Shown here: one piece after another, positions 15,490-23,282 of the stretch | How the letters are laid out: every line of letters starts with the position of its first letter | Position numbering within the stretch: the stretch's first letter is position 1 | Assembly (NCBI GenBank): GCA_046346965.1 | Contig: JAXMHB010000010.1 | Coordinates: forward strand, 95,006 to 159,005 | Direction: 5' to 3' | Source of the DNA: JAXMHB01 sp046346965 | GTDB lineage: Bacteria > Pseudomonadota > Gammaproteobacteria > Xanthomonadales > SZUA-5 | DNA length: 64,000 nt | Notes under the pieces: generated by a model | What the model was told of the DNA's origin: nothing | The model's input: the letters and a program-made list of their open reading frames with translations, nothing else | Databases searched by the model: none | Program-made: the position numbers and the translations under genes

Positions 15490-16428
15490 GTGTCCTGGCT
15501 GCAAAGGCTGAAACCGTATCGATACACCGGCGAGTCGCTGCCCTGTGCCGTCTGCAAGAGCATGCAGCGCAGTGTGGTCGGCACCCGCGACCGTTACTGG
15601 ATGCCGCTGCGCAATGTGCTGTGCAGCCAATGTGGGCTGGTGTTTCTGGACCCCATGCCGACCGCGGACGAGATCGCCGCCTATTACCGCGATGAGTATC
15701 GCCAGCACTATCACGGCGACAGCGCGCCGCGCGCCAAGGCGCTGCTGCGCGACGAGCGCGGCGCGCGCGAGCGCGTTGCCCTGCTGGCGCCAGTGCTGCG
15801 CAAAGGCGATCGCGTGCTCGACATCGGCGCCGGCACCGGCGCCTTCGTCGCGGCGGCCCAGCAGGCCGGCTGGTCAGCCGAGGGCATCGAGCCGAATCAA
15901 GGATTTGCCGCCTTCGCCGCGGCGCATTACTGGGTACGCATCCACCCTACGCTATTGGAAGAAGCACCGATCGAAGCCGGCAGCCTCGATCTGGTCAGCA
16001 GCTCTCATGTGTTCGAGCATCTGCGCGCGCCCGACGACGCCTTTGCCCGCGTCCACGGCTGGCTGCGACCGGATGGCGTGTTTCACATCCTGGTGCCGGA
16101 TATCTCCGATCCGCGGCGTACGCCCTCGGCGCGCTTCCACTTCGGCCACGTGCACGGCTTCACCCGCGAGACGCTGATCATGCTGGCGCTGCGCACCGGC
16201 TTCGAGCCACTGCCCGAGAGCCCGAGCCAGGGACCGCACCTGCTGCTGCGCCGACTCGCGCAACCGCTCAGCGACTGGATGCGTTACCCCGAGCACGCAG
16301 AGCGCATGCGGCAGTTCTTCGCCGAGCACACCAGCTGGCGCCACTTCACCTCGATGACGCCCTACCGACGCTTTTTCGCGCGGATGCGGCGCTTCCGGCG
16401 CGAGCGCGGACAACTGCGGCAGCGCTGA
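15490..16428 (+). CDS. Class I SAM-dependent methyltransferase with N-terminal zinc ribbon
   Basis: A protein of about 312 residues. The N-terminal zinc ribbon has CAVC and CSQC pairs about 22 residues apart. A class I methyltransferase domain follows, with motif I VLDIGAGTGAFVAA and the post-motif acidic residue in GIEPNQ. The motif IV equivalent is SLDLVSSSHVFEHL. This Zn-ribbon plus Methyltransf_23-like pattern is common in sugar or small-metabolite C-methyltransferases, but the substrate is unknown. The start is uncertain: the GTG at 15490 gives the shortest protein retaining the zinc ribbon, while the frame is open far upstream through repeat copy E and the DUF4239 gene. Confidence 0.8.
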   Translation: MSWLQRLKPYRYTGESLPCAVCKSMQRSVVGTRDRYWMPLRNVLCSQCGLVFLDPMPTADEIAAYYRDEYRQHYHGDSAPRAKALLRDERGARERVALLAPVLRKGDRVLDIGAGTGAFVAAAQQAGWSAEGIEPNQGFAAFAAAHYWVRIHPTLLEEAPIEAGSLDLVSSSHVFEHLRAPDDAFARVHGWLRPDGVFHILVPDISDPRRTPSARFHFGHVHGFTRETLIMLALRTGFEPLPESPSQGPHLLLRRLAQPLSDWMRYPEHAERMRQFFAEHTSWRHFTSMTPYRRFFARMRRFRRERGQLRQR

Positions 16429-16434
16429 GCGCGC

Positions 16435-17355
16435 TCAGGCAACGCCGTAGATCAGCGCCTCGGTCGAGATCACCCGCTCGCCCGGCTGCGCACCCTGCAA
16501 GAATGCCAAGCCGGCCGCCATCACGGCAGCGTCGGTGACGATTTTGTGGTGCCCGAGGCCATCGGTGCTCAGCAAGCGCGCGCCGCGCCAGTAGCGCGCA
16601 TAACGCTCGCCCTCTTCCCACGGCACCTCGCGGTCGCCGAGATCGTGCACGATCAGCGCCGGCGTGGTCAGCTCCGGGGCGACCCGATGGATGGCCAGGC
16701 TGTCCATCTCCCGGCCGGTCTGTCGTTCCAGCAACTGCTGCATGGCCGCGCGCCGCTCCTCCGGAAGTTCAATCGCGCGGGCAAAGCGGCGCGAAGCGGC
16801 GGCGCCATCGGCCGCTGGCGCGATCAGCAGCACGCGCTCGGCCTGCAGACCCTCACGCAGCGCGATCGCAACGGCGGCGCCACCCAGTGAATGACCGATC
16901 GCCCCGGCCCAGGGACCGTAATGCCGACCCACGGCGGCCGCGGTCTCGGCAAAGCCTGGCAGCGTGATCCGCGCTGGCGCGTTGCGGCCATGGCCCGGTT
17001 GATCGAAGGCCAGCACGGCATAGCCGGCCGCCCGCAGCGGCGCCACCCAGGGCAAAAAGCGCAGCCCGAAGCTCGACCAGCCGTGGCTCAGCAGCACTGC
17101 CGGCTGGCTGCCTGGATCACCCCAGCGATAAATCTGCAGCGGACCGGCAGTGGTGCGCAGGCTTTCCTGCACGGCGCCACCGCTATCGGCCTGCGCCGCC
17201 CGCGCACGCGAACTCGCCATCGGCGTGCAGAACAGATCCAGCGCCCGGCGCGCCGTATGTGCGGGCGCCAGCCAGCTGCCCACGCGCATGGCGGTGCGCA
17301 GCGACCAGGGAACAGATCGAACGGTCGTGCTTTTTTGTTGCGTCGAAATAGCCAT
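16435..17355 (-). CDS. Alpha/beta hydrolase
   Basis: A 306-residue alpha/beta-hydrolase-fold protein. The oxyanion region is VLLSHGWSSFG, the nucleophile elbow is GHSLGG (about residue 153-158), the acid is in HDLGDREVPW and the histidine in DGLGHHKIV, so the triad is complete. The substrate is unknown; esterase or lactonase activity is plausible. It lies 52 bp downstream of a TetR-family gene on the same strand, a common regulator-target pairing, so the two may be cotranscribed and controlled by that repressor. Confidence 0.85.
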   Translation of the reverse strand: MAISTQQKSTTVRSVPWSLRTAMRVGSWLAPAHTARRALDLFCTPMASSRARAAQADSGGAVQESLRTTAGPLQIYRWGDPGSQPAVLLSHGWSSFGLRFLPWVAPLRAAGYAVLAFDQPGHGRNAPARITLPGFAETAAAVGRHYGPWAGAIGHSLGGAAVAIALREGLQAERVLLIAPAADGAAASRRFARAIELPEERRAAMQQLLERQTGREMDSLAIHRVAPELTTPALIVHDLGDREVPWEEGERYARYWRGARLLSTDGLGHHKIVTDAAVMAAGLAFLQGAQPGERVISTEALIYGVA

Positions 17356-17407
17356 CGTGTATCCCTCTCCAATGCAGTCGTGATTGCCGGCGCCCTGGGG
17401 CTCGGAC

Positions 17408-18028
17408 CTAGTCGCTGGCGGGCATGCTGATCGCGCCCAGCAGGCGCTCGATCGCCGCGTCCACCCGCGCCGCCGACACTGTCATGCCGGCCAGCTTGAC
17501 CTCGTACTGGAAACCCAGCATCAGGCCGTGGATCTCAAATGCAATCTGCTCGGGCGCGATCCCGGCGCGGATCTGCCCGAGCTCGATGGCGAGGCTCACC
17601 GCCCGCGCGAGCTCGCGTCGCAATTGCGCGATCTGAGTCATCACGCGGTCGCGCACCGGCCCGGGGCGATCATCGAACTCGACCGCCGCCGCGCTGATCG
17701 GGCATCCCCGATGCTCGCCCAGCCGCAGCGTGCGCTGCTTCCAGCGCTGCAGGATCGCCCGCAAGCGCGGCAGGCCGCGGCGCTCCCGCAGTGCCGGCAC
17801 GAACACCTCGTCGGTGAACACCCGCACCGCCGCGTCCAGCACCGCCAACTGCAGATCTTCGCGCGAACCGAAATGTGCAAACACGCCGCTCTTGGACATC
17901 CCGGCCGCCTCAGCCAGGGTGCCGATGGTCAAGGCGTCCAAGCCTTTGGCCTGGGTGATCTCGAGCGCGCGATCGAGGATCCAATCGCGCGTGGCGGCAC
18001 CTTTGCTGGCAGAGACTGCGGCGTTCAT
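17408..18028 (-). CDS. TetR/AcrR-family transcriptional regulator
   Basis: A 206-residue TetR-type regulator. The N-terminal helix-turn-helix runs from TRDWILDRALEITQAKGLDALTIGTLAEAAGMSK to VFAHFGSREDLQLAVLD (about residues 14-60). The helical ligand-binding domain contains CPISAAAVEFDDRPGPVRD. The ATG at 18028 is preferred; an upstream ATG at 18046 is in frame. An 8-bp palindrome ACGATCGT lies at 18045-18052, immediately upstream, and could be part of an autoregulatory operator. The neighbouring alpha/beta hydrolase gene is the likely target. Confidence 0.88.
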   Translation of the reverse strand: MNAAVSASKGAATRDWILDRALEITQAKGLDALTIGTLAEAAGMSKSGVFAHFGSREDLQLAVLDAAVRVFTDEVFVPALRERRGLPRLRAILQRWKQRTLRLGEHRGCPISAAAVEFDDRPGPVRDRVMTQIAQLRRELARAVSLAIELGQIRAGIAPEQIAFEIHGLMLGFQYEVKLAGMTVSAARVDAAIERLLGAISMPASD

Positions 18029-18155
18029 GGACCAGAACTTTAGCACGATCGTTCGCTTTATTCCCGTGAACGCCGGCGCCGACTGGGCATGACCTGCGGC
18101 CTATGCAGGGCTGATATCACTTTGATATCGTTTCCACACCAACCAGGAGACGCCC

Positions 18156-19025
18156 ATGACCACCGAAATCCGCAAGTCCACCCTCCCCGGCATCCCGGTG
18201 TTGCTCGGCCTGCTGCTGTTGATGCTGCTGACGGCGGCCGCGCTGATCCGCGCAGCGGCGATGGATCAACCGGTGATCGCTTTGCTGTGCGCGCTGATCG
18301 GCTTCGTCGAGTTCTTCCTGATCTTCGGTCTGTTCATGGTGCAGCCCAACAATGCGGTGGTGCTGCAGCTGTTTGGTCGCTATGTCGGCACCGTCCGCGA
18401 CGAGGGCCTGCGCTGGGCCAATCCTTTCTATTCCAAGCGCGCACTGTCGCTGCGGGTGCGCAACTTCGAATCCAACAAGCTGAAGGTGAACGATCTGGAC
18501 GGCTCGCCGATCGAGATCGCCTCGGTGGTGGTGTGGCAGGTGGTGGATTCGGCCGAAGCGATGTTCCAGGTCGATGACTACGAGAACTTCGTGCACGTGC
18601 AATCGGAGTCGGCGCTGCGCCAGATGGCCACCACCTACCCCTACGACAAGCACGAGGACGAGCAGATCGCGCTGCGCAGTCACTCGCACGAGGTGTCCGA
18701 GCATCTGCAGAAGGAGATCCAGGAACGCCTGACCCAGGCCGGCGTCAAAGTGCTGGAGGCGCGTATCAGCCATCTGGCCTACGCCCCGGAGATCGCCGGT
18801 GCGATGCTGCGCCGCCAGCAGGCCAACGCGGTCATCGCCGCACGCACCCGGATCGTCGAGGGCGCCGTCAGCATGGTCGAAATGGCGCTCGACCAACTGG
18901 CCAAGCGTGGCGTGATTCAGCTCGATGAGGAGCGCAAGGCGGCGATGGTCAGCAATCTGCTGGTGGTGCTGTGCAGCGAGAACGAGGCGCAGCCGGTGCT
19001 GAACGCGGGCAGCCTGTACGGCTGA
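18156..19025 (+). CDS. SPFH/band 7 domain membrane protein
   Basis: A 289-residue protein with two N-terminal hydrophobic segments (about 11-32 and 40-62) and an SPFH/band-7 domain. The domain starts at QPNNAVVLQLFGRYVGTVRDEGLRWANPF and ends near residue 240 (ARISHLAYAPEIAGAMLRRQQANAVIAARTRIVEGAV). SPFH proteins form membrane-associated oligomeric scaffolds (stomatin, prohibitin, flotillin). The coiled extension of flotillins is absent. A small Arc-like gene follows after 6 bp and is almost certainly in the same operon. Confidence 0.92.
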   Translation: MTTEIRKSTLPGIPVLLGLLLLMLLTAAALIRAAAMDQPVIALLCALIGFVEFFLIFGLFMVQPNNAVVLQLFGRYVGTVRDEGLRWANPFYSKRALSLRVRNFESNKLKVNDLDGSPIEIASVVVWQVVDSAEAMFQVDDYENFVHVQSESALRQMATTYPYDKHEDEQIALRSHSHEVSEHLQKEIQERLTQAGVKVLEARISHLAYAPEIAGAMLRRQQANAVIAARTRIVEGAVSMVEMALDQLAKRGVIQLDEERKAAMVSNLLVVLCSENEAQPVLNAGSLYG

Positions 19026-19031
19026 TCTGCC

Positions 19032-19217
19032 ATGGCCGAGCGCAAAGCCTATCCGCTGCGGATCAGCGCCGAAGTCCTCGACGCCATGCAGCGCTGGGCC
19101 GATGACGAGTTGCGCAGCATGAATGCGCAGATCGAGTACGTACTGCGCGATGCCTTACGCCGCGGCGGGCGCCTGAAAGCACCGCCCGCCGCGGTGCCTG
19201 ACGAATCCGAATCCTGA
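19032..19217 (+). CDS. Arc-like ribbon-helix-helix protein
   Basis: A 61-residue protein with a complete ribbon-helix-helix domain: strand AYPLRISAEVLDAMQRWADD, then helix RSMNAQIEYVLRDALRRGG. This matches the Arc/MetJ fold that binds DNA as a dimer. It begins 6 bp after the SPFH gene. The pairing suggests a common operon; whether the RHH protein autoregulates it cannot be seen. There is no toxin-like partner, so it is not called an antitoxin. Confidence 0.8.
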   Translation: MAERKAYPLRISAEVLDAMQRWADDELRSMNAQIEYVLRDALRRGGRLKAPPAAVPDESES

Positions 19218-19251
19218 GCATGCGGTTGCGCCACAGCCGCCGGAGATGATC

Positions 19252-20568
19252 ATGAGCATGAAGCGAGTCTTGGCCGGCCTGAGTCTGGCCCTGTGCGCCG
19301 ACGCGCACGCGGCGGAAGCCTGTGTGGAACGGGCCCAGCAGATCCTGCAAGCACTGGATCGCGGCGAGTACGAGCAGGCTCGCGCGGATTTCGACGCGCG
19401 CATGCAGGCCGGTCTCAGCGCCGATCAGCTGGCGCAGGTGTGGAAGGCGCTGCCGCAGCAGGCCGGCGCCCGCAAGCAGGTCGGGCCGGCGCGCCTGTCC
19501 GGGCAAACCGCCATCATCCCGATCGAGCACGCGCTGGCGTGGCTGGAGCTGCAGGTCAGCTGCAACAGCGAGGGCCAGGTGACCGGCCTGTACGTGCGGC
19601 CGGGCCAGGCCCCGGCGGCGCCGAGCGCGCCCGAGCAGAGCGCGGTCTGGACCGAGCAGGAACTGGAGATCGCCACCGGCGCGCTCAAGCTGCCGGGCAC
19701 ACTGACGTTGCCGCGCGAGGACCTACACGCCGTCGTTGTGTTGGTGCACGGCTCCGGCGCCCATGATCGCGACGAGACCATCGGCCCCAACAAGGTGTTT
19801 CGCGACCTCGCCCACGGTCTGGCCGCGCACGGGATCGCCGTGTTGCGCTACGAAAAGCGCAGCAAGGCCAAGCCGGAGTGGTTTTCCGGCCGCAGCTACA
19901 CGGTGCAGGACGAGGTGATCGACGACGTCCTCGCTGCGCTGAATGCGCTGGACGCCGTCGAGCGCCTGCAGGAGCAGCCGCGCTTCGTGCTCGGCCACAG
20001 CCTGGGCGCCATGCTCGCGCCGCGTATCGCCTCGCAGCGCCCGGGACTCGCCGGCATCGCGCTGCTCGCCGCACCGGCGCGCCCGCTGCCGGATCTGATC
20101 GACGAGCAAATGCGCTATCTGGTCGAGGTCGACGGCAAAGTTGACGAGGCCGAGCGCGCCAAGCTGAAGGAACTGGAACCGGTGCTGGCGCGCGTACGTG
20201 CGCTCAGCGACGATGATCGCGCGGATCCGACGCCGATCTTCGGCGCCCCGGCCGCCTACTGGCTGGATCTGGCCAACTACGACCCGAGGGCGCAGGCGCG
20301 TCGACTGGCGCTGCCGACGCTGCTGCTGCAGGGCGAGGGCGATTATCAGGTCACCATGAACAAGGACTACGCGCAATGGACTGCTGCGCTAGGAAAGGAA
20401 GCCTGGTTCAGCGCGCACAGCTACGCCGGCCTGAGTCACCAGTTCATGCCCGCCGGCAGCCCACCCTCGCCGGCCGACTACCAACGCCCAGCCCAGGTTG
20501 ATTCCAAGGTGATCCAGACGCTGGCCGATTGGATCACGAGCACGGCGGCTGCCGCGGACGCTGGCTAG
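19252..20568 (+). CDS. Secreted alpha/beta hydrolase with DUF3887-like N-terminal domain
   Basis: A protein of about 438 residues with a signal peptide (cleavage near ADAHAAEA). An N-terminal DUF3887-like domain (CVERAQQILQALDRGEYEQARADFD onward, to about residue 120) precedes an alpha/beta hydrolase domain. The hydrolase domain contains VVLVHGSGAHDRDE, the nucleophile in FVLGHSLGAMLAP, and a late His in YAGLSHQFMP. The combination is typical of periplasmic acyl hydrolases of unknown substrate. The ATG at 19252 is chosen because GGAG is 6 nt upstream; ATGs at 19246 and 19258 are in frame. It overlaps the convergent VOC gene by 4 bp. Confidence 0.87.
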   Translation: MSMKRVLAGLSLALCADAHAAEACVERAQQILQALDRGEYEQARADFDARMQAGLSADQLAQVWKALPQQAGARKQVGPARLSGQTAIIPIEHALAWLELQVSCNSEGQVTGLYVRPGQAPAAPSAPEQSAVWTEQELEIATGALKLPGTLTLPREDLHAVVVLVHGSGAHDRDETIGPNKVFRDLAHGLAAHGIAVLRYEKRSKAKPEWFSGRSYTVQDEVIDDVLAALNALDAVERLQEQPRFVLGHSLGAMLAPRIASQRPGLAGIALLAAPARPLPDLIDEQMRYLVEVDGKVDEAERAKLKELEPVLARVRALSDDDRADPTPIFGAPAAYWLDLANYDPRAQARRLALPTLLLQGEGDYQVTMNKDYAQWTAALGKEAWFSAHSYAGLSHQFMPAGSPPSPADYQRPAQVDSKVIQTLADWITSTAAAADAG

Positions 20569-20987
20569 CCGGCAGCGCCCTGCCCTGCCTGGTCGTGATA
20601 GTGCAGCAGATCCCACAGATTGCCGTAGAGATCTTCGAACACCGCCACGGTACCGTAGCCCTGCTCGCTGGGCGGCCGTACAAAGCGCACGCCGCGGTCC
20701 AGCATGGCCCGATAATCGCGCCAGAAATCATCGGTTTGCAAAAACAGGAAGACGCGCCCGCCACTCTGGTGACCGACACAGGCGAGTTGCTCCGGCGTAC
20801 TCGCCCGAGCCAGCAGCAGCGCGCAGCCGCCGCCGGCGCCGGGTGGCCGAATCAGCACCCAGCGCTTGTGCTGCGCCGGGATCGGGGTGTCCTCGATCAA
20901 CTCGAAACCCAGCACCCCGCAGTAAAACGCCAGTGCCTCCTCGTACTCGCGGACCAGCAAGGCAATCTGGGCAATGGACTGGGGCAT
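20565..20987 (-). CDS. VOC-family (glyoxalase/bleomycin-resistance-like) protein
   Basis: A 140-residue vicinal-oxygen-chelate protein made of paired beta-alpha-beta modules: IAQIALLVREYEEALAFYCG...FELIEDTPI, then GRVFLFLQTDDFWRDYRAML...GTVAVFEDLYGNLWDLL. The metal-site pattern (E in VFEDLYGN) is present in the second module. Members include isomerases, dioxygenases and resistance proteins; this one cannot be placed more narrowly. The ATG at 20987 gives the standard family length. It converges with the hydrolase gene, sharing the tetranucleotide CTAG at the stops. Confidence 0.85.
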   Translation of the reverse strand: MPQSIAQIALLVREYEEALAFYCGVLGFELIEDTPIPAQHKRWVLIRPPGAGGGCALLLARASTPEQLACVGHQSGGRVFLFLQTDDFWRDYRAMLDRGVRFVRPPSEQGYGTVAVFEDLYGNLWDLLHYHDQAGQGAAG

Positions 20988-21069
20988 GGCGGCGCGGCAC
21001 CTCGGCAGGCGTGAGCGGCGCGGAGCGCGCCGCCAGCACAGCAAGCCTACACGGTGCGCAGACGCCGCC

Positions 21070-22389
21070 TCACATGCGCGAGCTGCGATCCACCAGCCAG
21101 ACCTCCACGCGCTCATTGCGCGCCTGCCCGCTGGGCGCGACCGCGATGCCGCCGACGAATCCGCGGCTGATCTCGGTGGCCACGCCGCGGGCCGCCAACA
21201 GCTGCGCGATGATGTCGACGCGGTCATTGACCGTCAGCAACGTGATGATCGGCGTGCGCTCGCCCGGTGCGGCAAAACCGGCCAGACGCAAGGCTTTGCC
21301 CTGGTTTTCCGGCCGCTGCATGAAGGCGCCCAGGCGCTCGATGTCGCGCATGCCGCGACTGTCGAGTGTGGAGCTCTCCGGCCGAAAGCGAAAGTTCACC
21401 GACAGGCGCTCGGCGTCGGCGACCACCGCGTAATAGCCCTCCGGGTTGCCCGCTACCGGCTCGGCCTCAGCGACAAACACATTCTGGGCCACGAAGCCGA
21501 TGCTGCTGACCACCGCCTGGCCAGCCGGCGCCAGCACGAAACGCAGAAAATCTTGCACCTCGGCGGAGGCGTTTTGCGCCGAATACAGATACAAGCGGCG
21601 CGCCAGCAGGTAGTCCTCGGTGGAAATGCTCAGGCTGTCCGGCCGCAGCGGCAGCGTCGCGCCCTGAAACACCGCCAGCGCCTTGGACTGGCGCACATAG
21701 GAATAGCCGACGAAGCCCAGTGCCGACGGATCGCCGGCCACCGCCGCCTCCAGATCGCGCGAGGACTCAAAGCGCTGCGTGGTCGGCGCCAGCGCGCGCT
21801 CACCCAGCACCATCGACTTGAAGCTGTCGTAAGTGCCGGACTGGTCGTCGCGGCCGTACAGGTGGATCGGGCGATTCGGACCGCCGAAGGCCGACCAGTT
21901 CTGCACCTCGCCGGCATAGGCGCGACGGATCTGATCTATGGACAACTGTGCCAGCGGGTTATCGGGGTGCACGATCAGCGCCAGACCATCGAGGGCGATG
22001 ACGTGTTCTTGCTCGGCCGAATGCAGATCGCCGATCGCTGCTTTGGCCGCCTCCACCTCCTCCGGTTTCGCCGCCCGCGAGGCCATCCAGAGATCAGCCT
22101 GAGCCGACACCAGATCGGCGTAGCCGGTGTTGGTGCCGTGCGCCTTGACGATGCCGATGAAGCGCTCGCCGCGCGCGTTCCGACCCTCGACGCGATACTC
22201 CTCGGCGCCCGCGTCGGCGGTTTGCACGCCGACGTAGCCGCGCTGGCGCGCGTAGGCGGCCAGTAACTCCGGCCCCAGCTTTGAACCCACGGTGTTCGAG
22301 CCGTGCAGGCGAATCGTCAGATCCGCCGACCAGCCCGGAATCAGCAGACTCCACAGCAGCAGCGCGGCTATCCATCGCAGCACTTGCAT
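21070..22389 (-). CDS. PstS-like phosphate-binding domain fused to OmpA C-terminal domain
   Basis: A 439-residue exported protein (signal cleaved after LIPGWSA). Residues about 22-300 form a PstS-type periplasmic binding domain: LTIRLHGSNTVGSKLGPELL, the GRDDQSGTYDSF phosphate-loop motif, and EDYLLARRLYLY. Residues about 320-439 form an OmpA-like domain (LSVNFRFRPESSTLDSRGMRDIERL...NDRVDIIAQLL...NERVEVWL), which binds peptidoglycan in other proteins. The fusion would tether a ligand-binding domain to the cell wall. No ABC-transporter genes are nearby, so it is more likely a sensor or scavenger than a transport component. Confidence 0.88.
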   Translation of the reverse strand: MQVLRWIAALLLWSLLIPGWSADLTIRLHGSNTVGSKLGPELLAAYARQRGYVGVQTADAGAEEYRVEGRNARGERFIGIVKAHGTNTGYADLVSAQADLWMASRAAKPEEVEAAKAAIGDLHSAEQEHVIALDGLALIVHPDNPLAQLSIDQIRRAYAGEVQNWSAFGGPNRPIHLYGRDDQSGTYDSFKSMVLGERALAPTTQRFESSRDLEAAVAGDPSALGFVGYSYVRQSKALAVFQGATLPLRPDSLSISTEDYLLARRLYLYSAQNASAEVQDFLRFVLAPAGQAVVSSIGFVAQNVFVAEAEPVAGNPEGYYAVVADAERLSVNFRFRPESSTLDSRGMRDIERLGAFMQRPENQGKALRLAGFAAPGERTPIITLLTVNDRVDIIAQLLAARGVATEISRGFVGGIAVAPSGQARNERVEVWLVDRSSRM

Positions 22390-22460
22390 GTTCCCACTCC
22401 GGACGATGTCGATGTCCAGACCCTAGGGAACTCCCGTGACGCAGCGATGGCCGCCGGATG

Positions 22461-22859
22461 TCAGCCAGACGGTGGTGTCGTCGGCGTCTCGTGATCACGC
22501 ACCGAGCGCGCGACCAGCCCGACGCCAGCCGCCACCAATCCCAACATGATCAGGGTGTTGTAGAGGCTGGTCGGCGCGAAATAGATGCGCAGATTGGCAA
22601 TCACGCCGGCGCCGATCACCAACAAGCCAGCCGAGACCAGGAACCAGCCCAGGATGGACTTGCCGTTGTAGAACACCACCACCAGCCCCAGCAGGAAGGG
22701 AATCAGCGACAGCCCGAAAGCGTCGTAGCCGAACAAGCTCCAGCCGCCACTGGTGACGATCACCTGCTTCATCAGCAGGTAGCCGCCCACCACGATCATG
22801 CCCAAGCCCAACAAGAACTCACCGAGCCCCCCCGGCGTCCCGCCCGCGCCTCGCATCAT
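22461..22859 (-). CDS. Small integral membrane protein of unknown function
   Basis: A 132-residue protein with a Gly-rich start and four predicted membrane segments: EFLLGLGMIVVGGYLLM, LSLIPFLLGLVVVFYNG, WFLVSAGLLVIGAGVIANLRIYF, and NTLIMLGLVAAGVGLVA. No family is recognised. It sits 71 bp upstream of the PstS-OmpA gene on the same strand, so the two may be cotranscribed. The ATG at 22859 and the next codon (also ATG) are both possible starts. Confidence 0.75.
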   Translation of the reverse strand: MMRGAGGTPGGLGEFLLGLGMIVVGGYLLMKQVIVTSGGWSLFGYDAFGLSLIPFLLGLVVVFYNGKSILGWFLVSAGLLVIGAGVIANLRIYFAPTSLYNTLIMLGLVAAGVGLVARSVRDHETPTTPPSG

Positions 22860-23080
22860 GTCGCCCCTTCCACCGTCGCCAGGCGCAGTATGCCAAGCAC
22901 GCCGGGCAGCGTTGCTAGGCTTGTGTTAAGCGGGCGGTAGCGGCCCCCGCAGGGCGCCGGTCCCCCGGCACCTGCACGGACCGGCGACTGCAAGCGTCAA
23001 CAGCAGCGGCGCAGGAGCGCCGCCCTCCCGTTCGCGGTCGATGTCGGCGCCGCGCCCTCCACGCCCCGTGCTCGCGCTGT

Positions 23081-23190
23081 CGCGTGCCCTCGTGCCCTCG
23101 TATCGCGTGCCCTCGTGTTTGCCCTCGTGCCCTCGCATCACGTGCCCTCGTGTTTGCCCTCGTGCCCTCGTATCGCGTGCCCTCGCGCCT
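23081..23190 (+). repeat. GTGCCCTCGT-type tandem array
   Basis: About nine units of GTGCCCTCG or GTTTGCCCTCG separated by short linkers such as TATCGC and GCATCAC, with an average period of 8-17 bp. It lies in the 423-bp gap 22860-23282, upstream of the sortilin-like gene; the rest of this gap is GC-rich with no gene visible. Inverted copies (GAGGGCACG) occur just after the same gene, at 26429-26466. Confidence 0.8.
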
Positions 23191-23282
23191 CACGCCCGGC
23201 GCCATTCGTTGCCTTTCGGGCTATTGCATGCAGGCCTGCAGGGACTATCGTCGCCGGCTACTCTGGCTCCGAGGATCTGGCG

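Noticed and set aside
18045..18052. TetR operator ACGATCGT
   Set aside because: The palindrome is only 8 bp and its flanks do not extend the symmetry. It is mentioned with the gene but not listed as a site.
19032..19217. Antitoxin of a toxin-antitoxin pair
   Set aside because: The Arc-like protein has the right fold, but the neighbour is an SPFH membrane protein, not a toxin.
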